Positions 10,725-22,213 of a stretch of DNA of 64,000 bases are shown here, in pieces (the first letter of the stretch is position 1; each line of letters begins with the position of its first letter). The translations under genes were made by a program, and so were the position numbers. The stretch is from Trichobilharzia regenti (lineage: Eukaryota; Platyhelminthes; Trematoda; Strigeidida; Schistosomatidae): positions 58,872,440-58,936,439 of the forward strand of contig OX235262.1 in assembly GCA_944472135.2 (NCBI GenBank), read 5' to 3'. The notes below the pieces were generated by a model. It was not told where the DNA came from. It did no database searches and saw only the letters and a program-made list of their open reading frames with translations.

Positions 10725-11815
10725 AGGTGAAAGCCTACTGGAAAACAGGCGGCTTATGTACATTCTTTCTACAAGATGCGGCATGTTTGAGATTCAGTAA
10801 ATGAGAAGATATGATACAGAATTATTAAGAGTATGTTGGAGCAGATGAGATGGATGTTTACTCTGCGAACTGCTCACTGGAAAGTCAGTAATCTACATCA
10901 GTCACCCGGACGACGACCACAGGCACACTGAAGAAGTGACTATCATGACTTTACCAACAACACGAAAGTCTCTTATGCATTGGAAACCAATCTTCCTCAA
11001 GATAATGACAGCTAGATTCAGCTCAAAGGTATAAAAGAAGAAGTACTTCAAGAAACAATTGCAAACATCAATTGACAATATCCCAACCAGTTGACGATAT
11101 CAAAATCCTAATAGGTGACATGAACAGGAAATTGGGAGCTGACAATACGATGAAAGGACTCATCATGAGTCGAGAGGCGCCCAGTGAAATGAATGAGAAG
11201 CTAAAACTCTATACAAACTTCCGCACTTTTAGTGATTTGGTGATTGGCGGGAGACGTGTACATGAACAAGTACATCCATATGGTGATGTGGCTTTTGCCA
11301 GATGGATACACCGAAATTCACAGAAACTTCAGCTGAATGTTCCTCGAGAAAGTGGAGACGCAGCCTGTTGGACAAAAAGTGGAGGAGAGGAGTAGATGTG
11401 AGCTCAGCTCACTGTCTAGTGCGATGAACCCTTAAGTTCAAGTTGAAAGCCTTCAAAGAAACTGGAGATAGACTGCAATTCAGGTTCAAAACCCAGAAAC
11501 TGAAGCGGATAACTACAAAGGACGCCTTCACTGAAGTCAGTCATCAGGAAAACCTCAAAGGCACTAAGCAGTAAAACCTGGGAAGCCTGTGTGGAACAGC
11601 TCTACAGGTCTGTGAAAATGATGTGTAAGCAAGCCTGAATGCACAGTTTAGTGAGAAAGATATGGCTGGACACGGAAATGCCTCGCCTAAGGCATCTGGA
11701 TGCTGACATAGTAGAAAAAGATGGTGAAGTAGAAAATCGACCGTTGTAAAGATGACCAATGGTATGAGAAGCTGAATATAACCTACAGATCACCGAAGAA
11801 AAGTATGAAGAAGAG
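10725..11815 (+). pseudogene. RTE-like LINE, endonuclease region, decayed
   Basis: The best open part, 11072-11395, reads DDIKILIGDMNRKLGADNT, where GDMN is the asparagine/aspartate box of apurinic-type endonucleases of LINEs, then MSREAPSEMNE and SDLVIGGRRVHE, as in RTE endonucleases. Upstream, about 10790-11030, other frames give ISHPDDDHRHTEEV and LMHWKPIFLKIMTARFSSKV, the preceding part of the same domain. Downstream frames give LKFKLKAFKETGDR. Several frameshifts and stops make it a pseudogene. No reverse transcriptase part follows: it is cut off near 11815. Confidence 0.8.
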
Positions 11816-11946
11816 TTTTAGGAAAGATAAAAGATGTGTCTTCATGTTCCAACGCAAAAGCAGAATTTGAATTATAGTATTTGATGGATTAAAAACCATC
11901 CATATAATTTATTCTACTGAATAAAAAATAAGTAGGCACTCATCGG

Positions 11947-12150
11947 CCAAATTTTTTTCTTTTTTTTTTCTTGATTTACAGCTTGATTCCAACTGTTTTT
12001 TGGTACAAGTATGGAATTTTCAGCATGGATGTCGGTAGCCCAAATTCTGCAGGCCGACCATAGATATCAGGTGTACTTCGGCAGGGGATCGAACCTGGGT
12101 CCATGTGCATGGTCGGTGAGAGTCCTAACCACTGTGACACCGACAACATA
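11947..12150 (-). repeat. tRNA-derived SINE
   Basis: Minus strand: head GTGTCACAGTGGTTAGGACT (A box), CCCAGGTTCGATCCCCTG (B box), body with CTATGGTCGGCCTGCAGAAT and CTGAAAATTCCATACTTG, and an A-rich tail. The CTGAAAATTCCAT block also occurs in the 3' UTR of the CR1-like LINE at 20849-21640, so this SINE may borrow the CR1 machinery (inference). Confidence 0.75.
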
Positions 12151-12339
12151 ATGATGAGTGTACATTCTAGCTAATCTCATTCAAAAGACTAACTAGTCAC
12201 ATCGTGCTGTCTTTAATCTCCGTTTATATTGTTATTACCCTATAGAAGAATTATTACTACGTTCTAATTTTACTTATACACATTTTAAATTTATCATGAA
12301 GTTCAACTTATCACCCATTTTGTTAGCTAGTTTATGCCG

Positions 12340-14850
12340 AACTAGATCGTTCAACAGACCATGCCAACACAGAAGATGGGAATATGTATGACCCAGAAAA
12401 AAACTCTAGAAGACCTATCTTCACTGATGAATTACCTTTGACATCTTGCAAGTCCGAAGGTGTGAAGACGAAAACCAAAAAATTGGTAGCAGAGGCAAGC
12501 ACCAAATACATGACATCAGGTGGACAAACAAAAGACAGAAGTAATAAAAAATACCTAACCATAAACAAAAGTATCAATCACCGTCAACAGAAGAAACCCT
12601 TAAGGAAGTCTGTTCCTCCGTTTCAGATACAGGCTCCACTCATGATGATTTCAAAGCCTGGACTGGAAATGCAAGGAACACCATCATTGCTCTGAAATCA
12701 ATGTAGAAATCTTCTACACTTGTACTTCATGCCGATGCATCACTTATTCCAACCGAATTATCAGTAATATACCACATGAAATTCCTTCAATTTTGCAAAG
12801 ATTTTATTCAGAAAGCCAAAACAAATATACAGAGTAAGTTGAAGAGTTCAACTGATGATAGAAACCGCGTAGTTCTTTTTCCGGTGAATCCCGACACATC
12901 TTTCTGATGTTATGCCATTGACTCATCATAAAGAAACTTTATCACTTGAACTTAAATTTTGTGTTCTTCGTATGCAATTTCACGGATTTAGCCATCGATG
13001 CTAAGTTCGAAAACTTATATGACCAACTGAAACCTCTTGTCGCAACATCCGATGAATGTCGGGGTTGATTTAAAGCCAATAGAGCTCACAAGTTTTCAAG
13101 CAACAACACAAAAGAGAAAAGCATTTTAACTCCCCAGCATTCCAAACCATTAAAAGAGCTATGGGAAAACTAGAATATAACAATTACGACACTTGATAAA
13201 GGTTCTGGAGTTGTCATCATCAACATAAGTGACTACAAATCAAAAATGTTATCTTTTTTTCATGATAAAAAGAAATTCAGCCGTGATCTCTCCTCAGAAG
13301 ATATTCACTTGTTGCAAGGCACAGTGACAGCTAATCTAGTGAAGCTTCTTCGCCTAAATCCTATAAGTAAAGCTACATTTGACTCTAAAACAATCAGAAT
13401 GTAAATCCCTGCACATGTATGCTTTACCAAAAACATATAAACCCAATAATCATCTACGTCCTATATTGTCAGTGTGCAGATCCCCAACACAAAAACTTGC
13501 TAAATGGTTAGTGGAATTATTGCACCCAGTGCAGACAAATCACAATTCTGTGAGTATGTACTAAAATATACATTTGAACTAATTAATTGTCTTGATTCTA
13601 TTGATATTATGAATAAAAATATGTATTCTTTTTACGTAGACTCTTTGTTCACTAATGTGCCTTTGTTTAGAACAGTTGACATTTTGTGTGATTACATTTC
13701 CACACATAACTTTTTCATCCCGTTCCCTATATCTTATTTAAGGGATTTATTACGTCTGTGTACTAGCAATGTCAGGTTCGCATTTGAAGGCGACTGTTTC
13801 CGTCAGGTTGATGGTGTTGCTATGGGAAGTCCGTTAGGGTCCGTTCTAGCAGATACCTATATGGCGCATATTGAAAGTTTATCGAAGGATTTAATTGAAA
13901 ATGTGCCACTATATAGAAGGTAGACGACATTGGAATCACAAATGATAAGCCTTGTTCCACCACCTAAATTTTAAATCTAATGAATGAAGTTCAGAATGGC
14001 ATATCACTTACGTTTGATTCAAAGGAAGATAATTGTTTATCTTTCCTAGACATATTGCTTAGTCGACGGCTTAATGGGCCAATAAAACGACCTATCAGTA
14101 AACATTACTGTATAACACTGTGAGACTTTATCAAAACAAAATTTACCCATAATGGAGTTACACTCTACCACAGTGCACAAGTTTTATTCTTATATTATTT
14201 ATAGAAAACCTACTCGGACAGGACAGTATCTTAATTATCACAGTTTCTGCCTGGCCTGTTCGGTACAAAAGAGCCTTAGGGAGTGAGGTGCCTCTTCAGT
14301 AGAATCCAACGAATATGTACTCAAGGCAAACTTGATGAAGAAGAAAGAAAGTTGACACAGACTCTGGTTGATAACAATTATCCAGACAAGTTCATTAGGA
14401 GATATTAAGTAGCCAGAACTCCAGGAACCACTCTCCAACTTATCACTAAGAAATATGTGTACATCAAGCTACCCTATATGGAGGATCGTAGTAGTAGCTT
14501 GAAAACTAGACAAAGATTGAACGCCGCTGTTAAAATTCGTTTTATGCAGCCCTTTGAACATGCGGAAAATGATGTCACATCCCACTGTATTTACCAATTT
14601 GAATGTACGTGTCGACAAATACATAGGAGCGAGGGTTCATCGATTTCTGCAAGTAAGGCCTTCAAAACATACTCCTAAATGGATCCAGAAGCGAATAGAA
14701 CCTTCAAAACCCATTAATGGTGAGAACAGGAGACCTAGCTTCTCTAATGCGGAACATATTATAGAGAAAGGACATAAAATTGATGTTCACACGTCTTTTT
14801 TAAACCTATCTATAAAATGTGTTTGGGGCATATCCTAATGTTTGTGGAAG
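12340..14850 (+). pseudogene. Decayed Penelope-like element, second family
   Basis: Pieces in order: TLDKGSGVVIINISDYKSKM (about 13190-13250, equals the RPDKGDGVV block of the intact PLE), MYALPKTYKPNNHLRPILS (13379-13564), YVDSLFTNVPL and VDGVAMGSPLGSVLADTYMA (13504-13923, RT motifs), then FLDILLSRRLNG (about 14045-14075), YRKPTRTGQY (about 14207), and the GIY-YIG start CIYQFECTCRQ (about 14584-14620). The YVDD catalytic box is lost and frames shift repeatedly, so it is dead. The amino-terminal part, including the open frame 12384-12695, is assigned by position only. Unit B lacks the 103 bases at 14096-14198 and there keeps the frame SIKRPIYRKPTRTG, so the insertion is derived in unit A. Confidence 0.75.
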
Positions 14851-15402
14851 GCCTAGCAGTTATTTCGTTTAAGGCGTCTGTATGCGCTCAAAAACAGTTC
14901 ATCATCACACTAAACCTTTCTTCGTAAACTTTGTTTTGATACCACAGCAGATGTACCATTACCTCTCCTAGTTGGTTTAGTGATCTTCATTGTTATTTTA
15001 ACCTTCAATAGGTCCTTTTAACTTTTGATTTTCTCACCACTTAACTCTTTAAAATAATTAGTCCCTTTGACAAATTTGAATAAGGCATTTACAAGGCAAA
15101 TTTCATCAGATCATGGTATCATTTAAAGTATTTCAATTATATTTCAATAGTTTACACACAATGATAAGTTTTCTTATTGGTAATATTTCGAGCAGAATTA
15201 CTGCCCGTGTTCACACCACTCTTGGAATTGTTTTGTTCACACATTTATGATATATAGTTCATTATTTTTTTTTACTGATATTAATGGTATCATATCGTAG
15301 TTTCTTTACTACCACTTTACAACTAACATGGTTCACAATAATAAAATAAAATGCATGACAATTACTCAGTGATATAAAACAAAAGTACATACTAATGACC
15401 AG
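14851..15402 (+). other. Probable 3' region of the second-family PLE
   Basis: No coding. The stretch around GGTTTAGTGATCTTCATTGT and TAGGTCCTTTTAACTT is matched, on the other strand, by the PLE fragment at 39065-39828, so it is likely the 3' untranslated part of this PLE family. Confidence 0.5.
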
Positions 15403-15960
15403 TCATAGTTTTAAATAGGTCAAATTGTCCAATGGTAGGCGAAGGTTGAAGTCTATCGTAGTACTTTTTGTACACATAGTTTGGGATGCATGCCATGAAT
15501 TCAAAGTGCTCCCATCACCTCTGATAACCAACCTCGAACTAGAGTTATGTGATGAAATAATTGTGAAGCCGTCATTAATATTGATTTTGTGACTTGACAT
15601 TAATAAGTGCTTTGCAATGGATGAGTCTGGATTTCTATTCAGATTAATTGCATTGGGATTTTCTGTGTTTTAATAATCAATTTGGAAAATGTTCTTTTCA
15701 AGGATATTGAACCATCCTTTGGTTTTACCTATATACGTGTCACCGAAACTCCTGGTGAACTTGTAGATACAGTTTGAAGTAGAATGCACAGAATTTCGTC
15801 CTTTAATCGTAGGCAAAGGGGTCGTAAATGTTCGGCATGTGAGGGAAGAGATGTGGCTTAAAATGTGCGCTTCATGGCTGACCAAAGTATTTCACCTGCA
15901 TTTAATCTGAATAGAAATCCAGCATCATCTATTGCAAAGTACTTATTAATGTCAGGTCAC
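15403..15960 (-). pseudogene. PLE GIY-YIG fragment, inverted to its neighbour
   Basis: Minus strand frames give SNCIYKFTRSFGDTYIGKTK (15670-15885), a stop, then NRNPDSSIAKHLLMSSHKIN and FTIISSHNSSSRL (15403-15660), the GIY-YIG core and following C-terminal block of a PLE. On the plus strand 15903-15952 reads NLNRNPASSIAKYLLMSGHK, an inverted copy of the same block, so two PLE ends meet tail to tail. From about 15961 to 16095 a SINE-like tail (GGGATGAAACACTGTCTAGT, CACTGATGATACTGTTTGG) follows. Confidence 0.7.
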
Positions 15961-16095
15961 AAAACCAATGTTACGATCGCAGGCGTTCACGCCTGAGCAG
16001 TCCTAAACCGGGATGAAACACTGTCTAGTGTCTCCTTGTTTTCAATGCTCTCCTTCACTGATGATACTGTTTGGTGGCGAAATCTAAAGAATAAA

Positions 16096-17367
16096 ATTTA
16101 TTAATGCGACATTTATAGTCACTTAATACATGTGATATATGATAAAAGAAAGTCATGAGGATAGACAAATATTGTAAGAGGGTTGACGAAAGTTGGAGTA
16201 AACACATCAGTGAATTCCTGGGAGACAATCTGAATAATTAACGAGTATAGTCTCGTAACAAGGTGTATCGCAGAGGTCACGACAGATATTCTAACTGCAT
16301 GAAAAAGCTGATAAAACACAATCACGACAGACAAACGATATACGTGATATGATGACAGCTAACTTGTAGGCGCGTAATACAAAATCCACCATTTCAGGAT
16401 ATCCAAAGCGTAATTGACTGCCTTCCTTCTACCTACACAACTAAACTGCAAGCAATGAACGGAACGGAACGGAATCAAACATCACGTGTTTGAATTTCTT
16501 CAGTTAGTTGATTTTGTATTATGAGCCTACACGTATGCTGTAATCATATCTAGTGTAACGTCTGGCTGTCTTCATGGTGTTTTAACAACTTTCTCATACG
16601 GATAGAATATCTGTTGTGGCGTTTCATATACCATCCACGAAAACACCTCGTGATAGCGCCTACTCTCACTCGTGAAGTGATGAAGATCATTACTAATTAC
16701 CCTGTCTTCATGATTAACAAATAGTCTTGAAAATAAACTCAACACAACCATGCAGTTCCTTTCTAATCTAACTGCATTTTTATACACCTCATCGATAGGT
16801 CAGTGTTGTTGTTTTTGTAGTGAGACAAATAGCACAGTTTATCTGAGTCTGAATAAACCTAGAAGAAGGCCAATAAGGCTTAGCAGCCACCGAATGACCT
16901 TGAGCAAACAGAAATACCAGCATTAGTGTCAGCCTTGTGTTTGTAGAATTTCCCGATGATCTGACTTATCAATTTTTGATGTCTACGGTTAGAATTGATG
17001 CTTCGATTTGATTAGATTAAGGCTAGGAATTGGAGATAAGGCCAAGTGAAAAGTTAACTGTAGAATTACTATAAAGGTCGGGAAGCTGTTGGATAACGCA
17101 GAATTATCCCACTAAGCAGTCTGAATACATTTAAATATTCATCTTATCAATAAACTCAGGGTTTTCTACAGTCTTCACAATCATACAAAACAGCAGAAAT
17201 ACTGCACTTTCATTTCATTAATGTTGACAATGACGTCGTCATTTGAACACATACAGTAACACATAGTAACTTGCTAAGACTATTCAATATTGATCAGTCA
17301 CTAGGGCGTAATAGACGTCATGAATGAAATCCTCTTAGTATTCCTACTGACCGAATCCCACCAGTCG
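16096..17367. other. Unassigned, duplicated
   Basis: No family recognised; open frames of about 71 codons at 16119-16334 and 16572-16787 (minus) show no motif. Contains a short (GGAAC)n run near 16456-16471. Repeated at 47968-49013. Confidence 0.45.
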
Positions 17368-17372
17368 TCTTC

Positions 17373-17788
17373 TGATAGGTCCCACATATTTTGGTATTGA
17401 CTGTTTAAACTTGCATTTATGGTATGTTGTCATTCTCACGCATTATGGTAGTGACTGCTAATTTTGTATATCATCATTCTCACGCATTTTGGTAGTGACG
17501 GCTAATTTTGTATATATGGTATATCATTCCACACATTTTGTTACTGACTGTCAATGTCGCACATATGGCATATTAGCATTTCTCACACACTTTGTTATTG
17601 GCTATTAAGGTCAATTATTTCAAATGCTGTAGCTGTCCATATTGTTGTAAAATGTATAAATACCATGTTTCTTTATCGTTGTCGCACTTCAATACACAGT
17701 CACCGTCCAGCCTTTGTCTTTTGATATTTGCGTGCTTTACCAAGTCGGAAGGTACGACGAGCAGATAGGCATATAGTTCAGGCGCAGA
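17373..17788 (+). mobile_element. Solo Gypsy LTR, only in unit A
   Basis: Starts TGATAGGTCCCACATATTTT, like the 5' end of the Gypsy LTRs at 29870-30341, 34249-34676 and 38584-38958, and contains their later blocks (CAAATGCTGTAGCTGTCCAT, GTCTTTTGATATTTGCGTGC, AGTTCAGGCGCAGA). It lacks the last ~47 bases of the full LTR and is more diverged. Flanks repeat TCTTC at 17368-17372 and 17789-17793. Unit B reads CCAGTCGTCTTCCCAATG at the same place, a clean empty site. It has TATAAATA where the younger LTRs have TGTAAATA. Confidence 0.85.
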
Positions 17789-17793
17789 TCTTC

Positions 17794-18469
17794 CCAATGT
17801 CATCAGCAAGTCAACGAACCCACTAGTCTCATGAACTCTGAATGAATACTAGGTGAATAGGGACAATCGACAGGAAGTCCGAAACGTAAGTTTCATCCCC
17901 CTCGCCGCCACTCCTCAACAAGGCATATCCACCACATCAGCGAAGACGATAACACATCCCAAATTCCAACTCGTGTAACTCAGTGCTTCAGTCAACGTCA
18001 TTAACCACTGAACCATCCATGATAAGGAAGACTACTGGTTACAGTCAAACGAGTGAGTGTGAAAACACCATGCTGACAAGTGCCAGAGTTTCAAACAGAT
18101 TGACTCCAATTACTTAACTACAAATAACAAATTGCGTCTCCCTCATTCCTTCGCATTTCAACTGGAACACAGAGTCTCATACTTGACCCCTCCAGATTGA
18201 ATGAAGAGAGAGAGAGAGTTCCTTCTCATCTAGTGGAACTACTACTAGTCACATAACCACCACTCACGCGATTCTAACGCTTACTGTCTATCTGTCTGGT
18301 TTCAACATAGAACTTTGCACCGCTGTGCAACACATCGAGCTGCCACACTTCACTCAGCACACAAGGCAAGAGCAGAAAGTAGAAGAAATACGAAATACAG
18401 ACAATAAACAGAGATATGAAGCAAAACAAAATAGTAATATCGAAGAACAATTTACTTTTATTGAAAATT
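17794..18469. other. Unassigned, possible decayed tRNA-like head
   Basis: About 17955-18015 (minus) has GGTTCAGTGGTTAATGAC, like a tRNA A box, but the B box is degenerate. An (AG)n run occurs near 18202-18220, one unit shorter in unit B. The end may be the 3' UTR of the LINE that follows. Confidence 0.4.
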
Positions 18470-20130
18470 ACAACTCACAAAGAGTGGATGCATCTGCACC
18501 ACCACCGAGAACAACTTTGAACCATATCACCGATTGTCTCTAGCCATTGGTGTTTACCGTCCCGAGAACCCCAAACAGGAAGTTTACACCTTCCTACATG
18601 ACTTAAGCTAACTATTGTGGACTTCATTGACTGATGAAGCCATGTTTTGGTTTGACCACCACTGGCTCTTTTCCAACCTGACCCATTCTGTGTCAGCCAA
18701 CATTTCCCGTAGAGGAAGTCGATGAATAGGCATGTGTAACACATGTCCTAACCATCTAACCCAATCGATGTACCTTCACAGTCTCATATATTGATTTACC
18801 CTCGTTATCTAGCACTCGACGCTAACTTCAATATTGCTCACCCTATTATACACCCTATTATTCCCACGGAAAGCACTTATCATCAAAGACAGCGAGCCAG
18901 GCTTTTCGCGTTTTCCACTTTTAATGGTCATGTCCACAGCCATAAAGGAGTACAACGAGAACTGTTCAGCAGTCACCACGCCCTCTTATTCGAAAGCCAG
19001 CCGGAAATCACGTCCACTAAGCGAGAGATGGCGTAATTTGGCATATGCGAAGCAAGCCTTCTGTGTCCGTGCTGAGATTTCGTCAGCGATCAACCCACTG
19101 GCACTGGCTGATGCAACTCCCAAATAGGTGGAGTGGTAAACACGCTCCAAGACATCACTTCCTGTCTTTAAGCTAGGAGTCATTGTAGTCCAGCCCTGTA
19201 GCATCATCTTATTTTTTTTATTCCTTGACGTTCCCAGTGGAACATACGGCTTCAAGCTAGAGCTTGAAGTCTCGGTGACAGTGGTGTTCAATTTTACGGG
19301 ACGAAGTTGCTAGCCTCGTGCCCAACCTTCCCTCTTTACCATTCATATTACTGACTTAACGAGGTAAAGCAGTGAGTCGGTGGCCGGGGATCGAACACCG
19401 AACCACGTACGGCGTGGTTGGCGAGCATTCTACCGCTGTGCTACCGACCCAGTCATCTTAAATTTGACCGGAGCGAATCGCATGCCAAACATTCGCAGAT
19501 TGCAACTCAGGCTGTTCAGAAGACTCAGCATTTTGACGGCGTCTTCACCTGGGATGAGGGACTACATCATCTGCATATTCTAAGTCAACGAGATTATTCC
19601 CTGGTAACAAGTCAATCCCTGAGTCTCCGGAGTGAGTTACGGTCAAGTCCATTATTTAATCTACGATGAAATTGAATAGATATGGGGACAGAGGACAGGT
19701 CATCCCTGACGGACACCACTAGATGTCAACACTTCAGATAACAACTCACCCCAAGCTCACAACTGGCTGACTGCGTGAGCTGAAGTAGAATGAGTGCCCT
19801 GATCAGTGCAATGTCTAGTTTTCTCGGTATTCCTTTCAAAGGAAAACATCGCCAGAGTAAATTCCGGTCGACAGAATCGAATGCCGTCGTTGGGTCAACG
19901 ATTGTTGGATGACGTTAAGTATAATTATGTCATACAATAAGTCCAAGGGTGATGATATGATCATAACATCCTCTTACCGGTCTAAAGCCTGTCTACTACT
20001 CTCGTCTTTCTGCCACTCGACCGCCTATAAACGGCTGGTAAACAAGGCGAGATTTAGCAGTGTGTCGTCCCGAAATAGGATCACGACGAAACTGCCCAAT
20101 GACGTCAAATACCTAAACAATCAATAATCT
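18470..20130 (-). pseudogene. RTE-like LINE, decayed, with nested SINE
   Basis: Minus strand from 20130 down: remnants GVRQG (about 19700), EYADDVV with the catalytic box (about 19565-19585), then after a nested SINE MTPSLKTGSDVLERVYHSTYLG and GLIADEISARTQKACFAYAK (18986-19200), and the C-terminal GGQTKTWLHQSMKSTIVSLS with HVGRCKLPVWGSRD and HQWLETIGDM (18475-18744). The YLG...ISARIQKA block and the GRC.LP.WG end are typical of schistosome RTE-like elements. Frames are broken in many places. Confidence 0.75.
19212..19452 (-). repeat. SINE inserted in the RTE-like LINE
   Basis: Same family as 9791-10027. Minus strand: head GGTCGGTAGCACAGCGGTAG, B box GTGTTCGATCCCCGG, tail GAAGCCGTATGTTCCACTGG then GAACGTCAAGGAATAA. 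Flanked by TCATCTTA at 19204-19211 and 19453-19460. Removing it rejoins the LINE frame region FKMT...MMLQGW. Confidence 0.85.
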
Positions 20131-20848
20131 AAAGCAAATAATCCCTTAATAAATGTGGATAGAGTTAAAAGAAGAAACAACTATCACTAAGATGAATGGG
20201 AGGACAGAAAACTGTTCCCACTGTATTTTCATGAACCGACACCTCACCTATTAAACGCACGGGATACACAACTAAACTCATTAGTGCAGACATGTGACAA
20301 AACCGTCCGAATTCACGCAAAACTTAATGACTGACCAACGGAGTTAACAGTCAACACGATTCGCTTCGTAACAAGCAGCTCGGCCGATAGCAAGGTTTCC
20401 GGAACCCTCTCCCGAGGCCTCCCACACCACGATGAAACAGTCATCCAGTGCCCCATGGTTCTCCATCCTCTCCATCACTGACAACACTCTTTTGACGAGA
20501 AACCTATCATCTGAAATTAAATCAGAGAGTCATTCAAATAACTCCACGTGTGAATCTAGGCGACTCCCATTTTATCATATGTAAATCGTTAGTCAACTTT
20601 ACTGAATTTTCCAGGGTATCAATATCCCACAAATACTCCTTCTCTCGAAGCAGTCTTCTTCTTCTATCAAACAATACCCCAGTAATCTACAATGCACAAA
20701 TTACTAACCAACCCACTTAATCAGTGTACTTAAGGCATAGTCGAAATGCTCATTCTCAAAAGCCAATCAAAAACTGTCGGAAATCTGTATGGCCGCTATA
20801 CCACTCACCTACAAAATCTCATCAACATCACACTTCCCATCACCTACA
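20131..20848. other. Mostly unassigned; SINE-like tail near 20400-20500
   Basis: The stretch around CACGATGAAACAGTCATCCA and CCATGGTTCTCCATCCTCTC resembles the tail of the SINE at 49430-49600 (GGATGAAACAGCAGCTGTCC). No coding seen. Confidence 0.45.
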
Positions 20849-21640
20849 TACAATAATAATAATAATAATAATAATCACTTTATTCCACAACAATAAAAAT
20901 TTACAGCATGGAATTTTCAGCGTTTCTTTTACATATTGCAATGGTTTAGCTCTGTTTATAATTATATAAATGTATAAAATGTCAAAATATTGATAGTTAA
21001 TAGGAAAAAACAAAAAAAAATTATAATAAAAAAAAACCCAACAAAATCACACCATTCTAGGTCATAGTGAATAATAAATAAATAATATAACGAATAACAC
21101 ATGCATAACAATATGCATCATTACATTTTATAGTTTAGTTATTGATTCAAAAGTTGCAAAAGTTCTTTTCTGATATTTGTCTCTTCACACAATACTCGTG
21201 CCAAATATGGAACGGTCGAATTTTTATATTTTGTAGTACGAGCATAAATGTTTATAAAATTTCTTCTGGTCTTACCCGAAGAGATACAAGGAAGCAATTG
21301 TGAATAAAGAGGATGTTCACTATCAGATAAGATAACTTTAGCTAAGTGTTTACAAGAATTCATATGCCTATTGACAACAGTGTCATTTAGGTGAGTCAAA
21401 GGGATAGCACTGACCCTACTTACAGCCCTCAATGTTCTTCGTAGTATTATATGGTCTTTCTTGAGTAGCCCAGGGAAGAATAATGGAGAACAATAAAGAA
21501 TGATGGGCAAAACACATGAATTAATAAATTGTATGATAAGAGATTGAGTTATACCTGAGTGTCTCAACTTCTTTATGTAATAAGTCAGACGGAAAACTGT
21601 CTTAGAAACTATAAGAATATGAGACGACCAGCAAAGGTTT
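20849..21640 (-). pseudogene. CR1-like LINE, 3' end
   Basis: An open frame at 21139-21567 (142 codons, no real start) reads INSCVLPIILYCSPLFFPGL and RRTLRAVSRVSAIPLTHLND, the C-terminal end of CR1-lineage reverse transcriptases (known in schistosomes as SR1-like). It extends upstream without ATG to about 21620. The 3' UTR ends in GAATAAAGTG and an (ATT)n run at 20849-20872, the short-repeat end usual for CR1. Strongly 5' truncated. Confidence 0.8.
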
Positions 21641-21760
21641 TATTATTATTATTAAAAAAAAAACAACCAGCTCTCCACAATCACCGCTCTCATCAACTTT
21701 GTTACGCGAAAACTCTCTTTGTTCACACGAGAAAAAAAAACCATGCTAATAATTCTACAA

Positions 21761-22069
21761 TAGCAATGGTATGAGTGAGTGTAGACAAAAAGTCTGCCTT
21801 CCTATTGGCTGTAAGCAGAAGATTTTCTCTACCCCATGCATCGCATCGATTGATCTAGCTGGATGGATTGACCTAGCAGCTAGTAGTGGGCTGCTTAGCG
21901 AATTCGACCAATGACTGCGCTGATCTTGTCGACCTTGGTAATTTAACTGTGAAAAGGTCATAGGAAGAAATGTGGCTCTACTTTCCGAGAGATGGTAGTA
22001 TTTAAATGGAGCGGCGTAGGCTAGCAAGTTTGTCTCGTGTCGGTTCTCATCAAGTCATTCTCTTGAATC
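21761..22069 (+). promoter_or_regulatory. Promoter-like region of the histone H4 remnant
   Basis: Contains CTATTGGCT (inverted CCAAT box, about 21805-21813), GACCAATGA (CCAAT at 21908-21912) and TATTTAAAT at 21997-22005, 65 bases before the ATG. CCAAT boxes and a TATA-like box close to a short leader are usual for replication-dependent histone genes. Activity is not shown. Confidence 0.55.
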
Positions 22070-22126
22070 ATGTCTGGTCGTGGTAAAGGTGGTAAGGGTC
22101 GTCCTCCGTGCGATGACGGTGGATAA
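22070..22126 (+). pseudogene. Histone H4 remnant: N-terminal tail codons joined to a short end
   Basis: The 18-codon frame reads MSGRGKGGKGRPPCDDGG and stop. The first ten residues are exactly the histone H4 amino terminus (initiator Met plus SGRGKGGKG, which carries the acetylated lysines). A normal H4 has 103 codons; the histone fold is missing here. The last two codons GG-stop could be the end of H4 (GFGG-stop), so an internal loss of about 85 codons with a few filler codons would explain it (inference). The gene keeps promoter-like sequence upstream and a perfect histone 3' stem-loop 67 bases after the stop, so a processed histone-type RNA is possible. An identical frame is at 54155-54211. 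Confidence 0.8.
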
Positions 22127-22193
22127 TTTTTCCAACGTGTGTGAGTGGTGAATGTTTTGTGACCAGTGAGTGGTCCGCACGAGAACGAATCAA

Positions 22194-22213
22194 GGTCCTT
22201 TTTAGGACCACCA
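22194..22213 (+). promoter_or_regulatory. Histone mRNA 3' stem-loop
   Basis: GGTCCTTTTTAGGACC followed by ACCA: a 6-base-pair stem, a four-T loop and the ACCA flank, matching the animal histone 3' processing signal (GGYYCUUUUNAGRRCC-ACCA). It binds SLBP in replication-dependent histone mRNA. No clear purine-rich downstream element follows. Confidence 0.85.

Noticed and set aside
16040..16085. Hammerhead from CTGATGA...GAAA
   Set aside because: The core words are present, but no stem II of more than two pairs closes next to GAAA and no stem I can be drawn.
16572..16787. 71-codon minus-strand frame kept in both units
   Set aside because: The units are too alike for conservation to mean anything, and there is no motif, start context or neighbour support.
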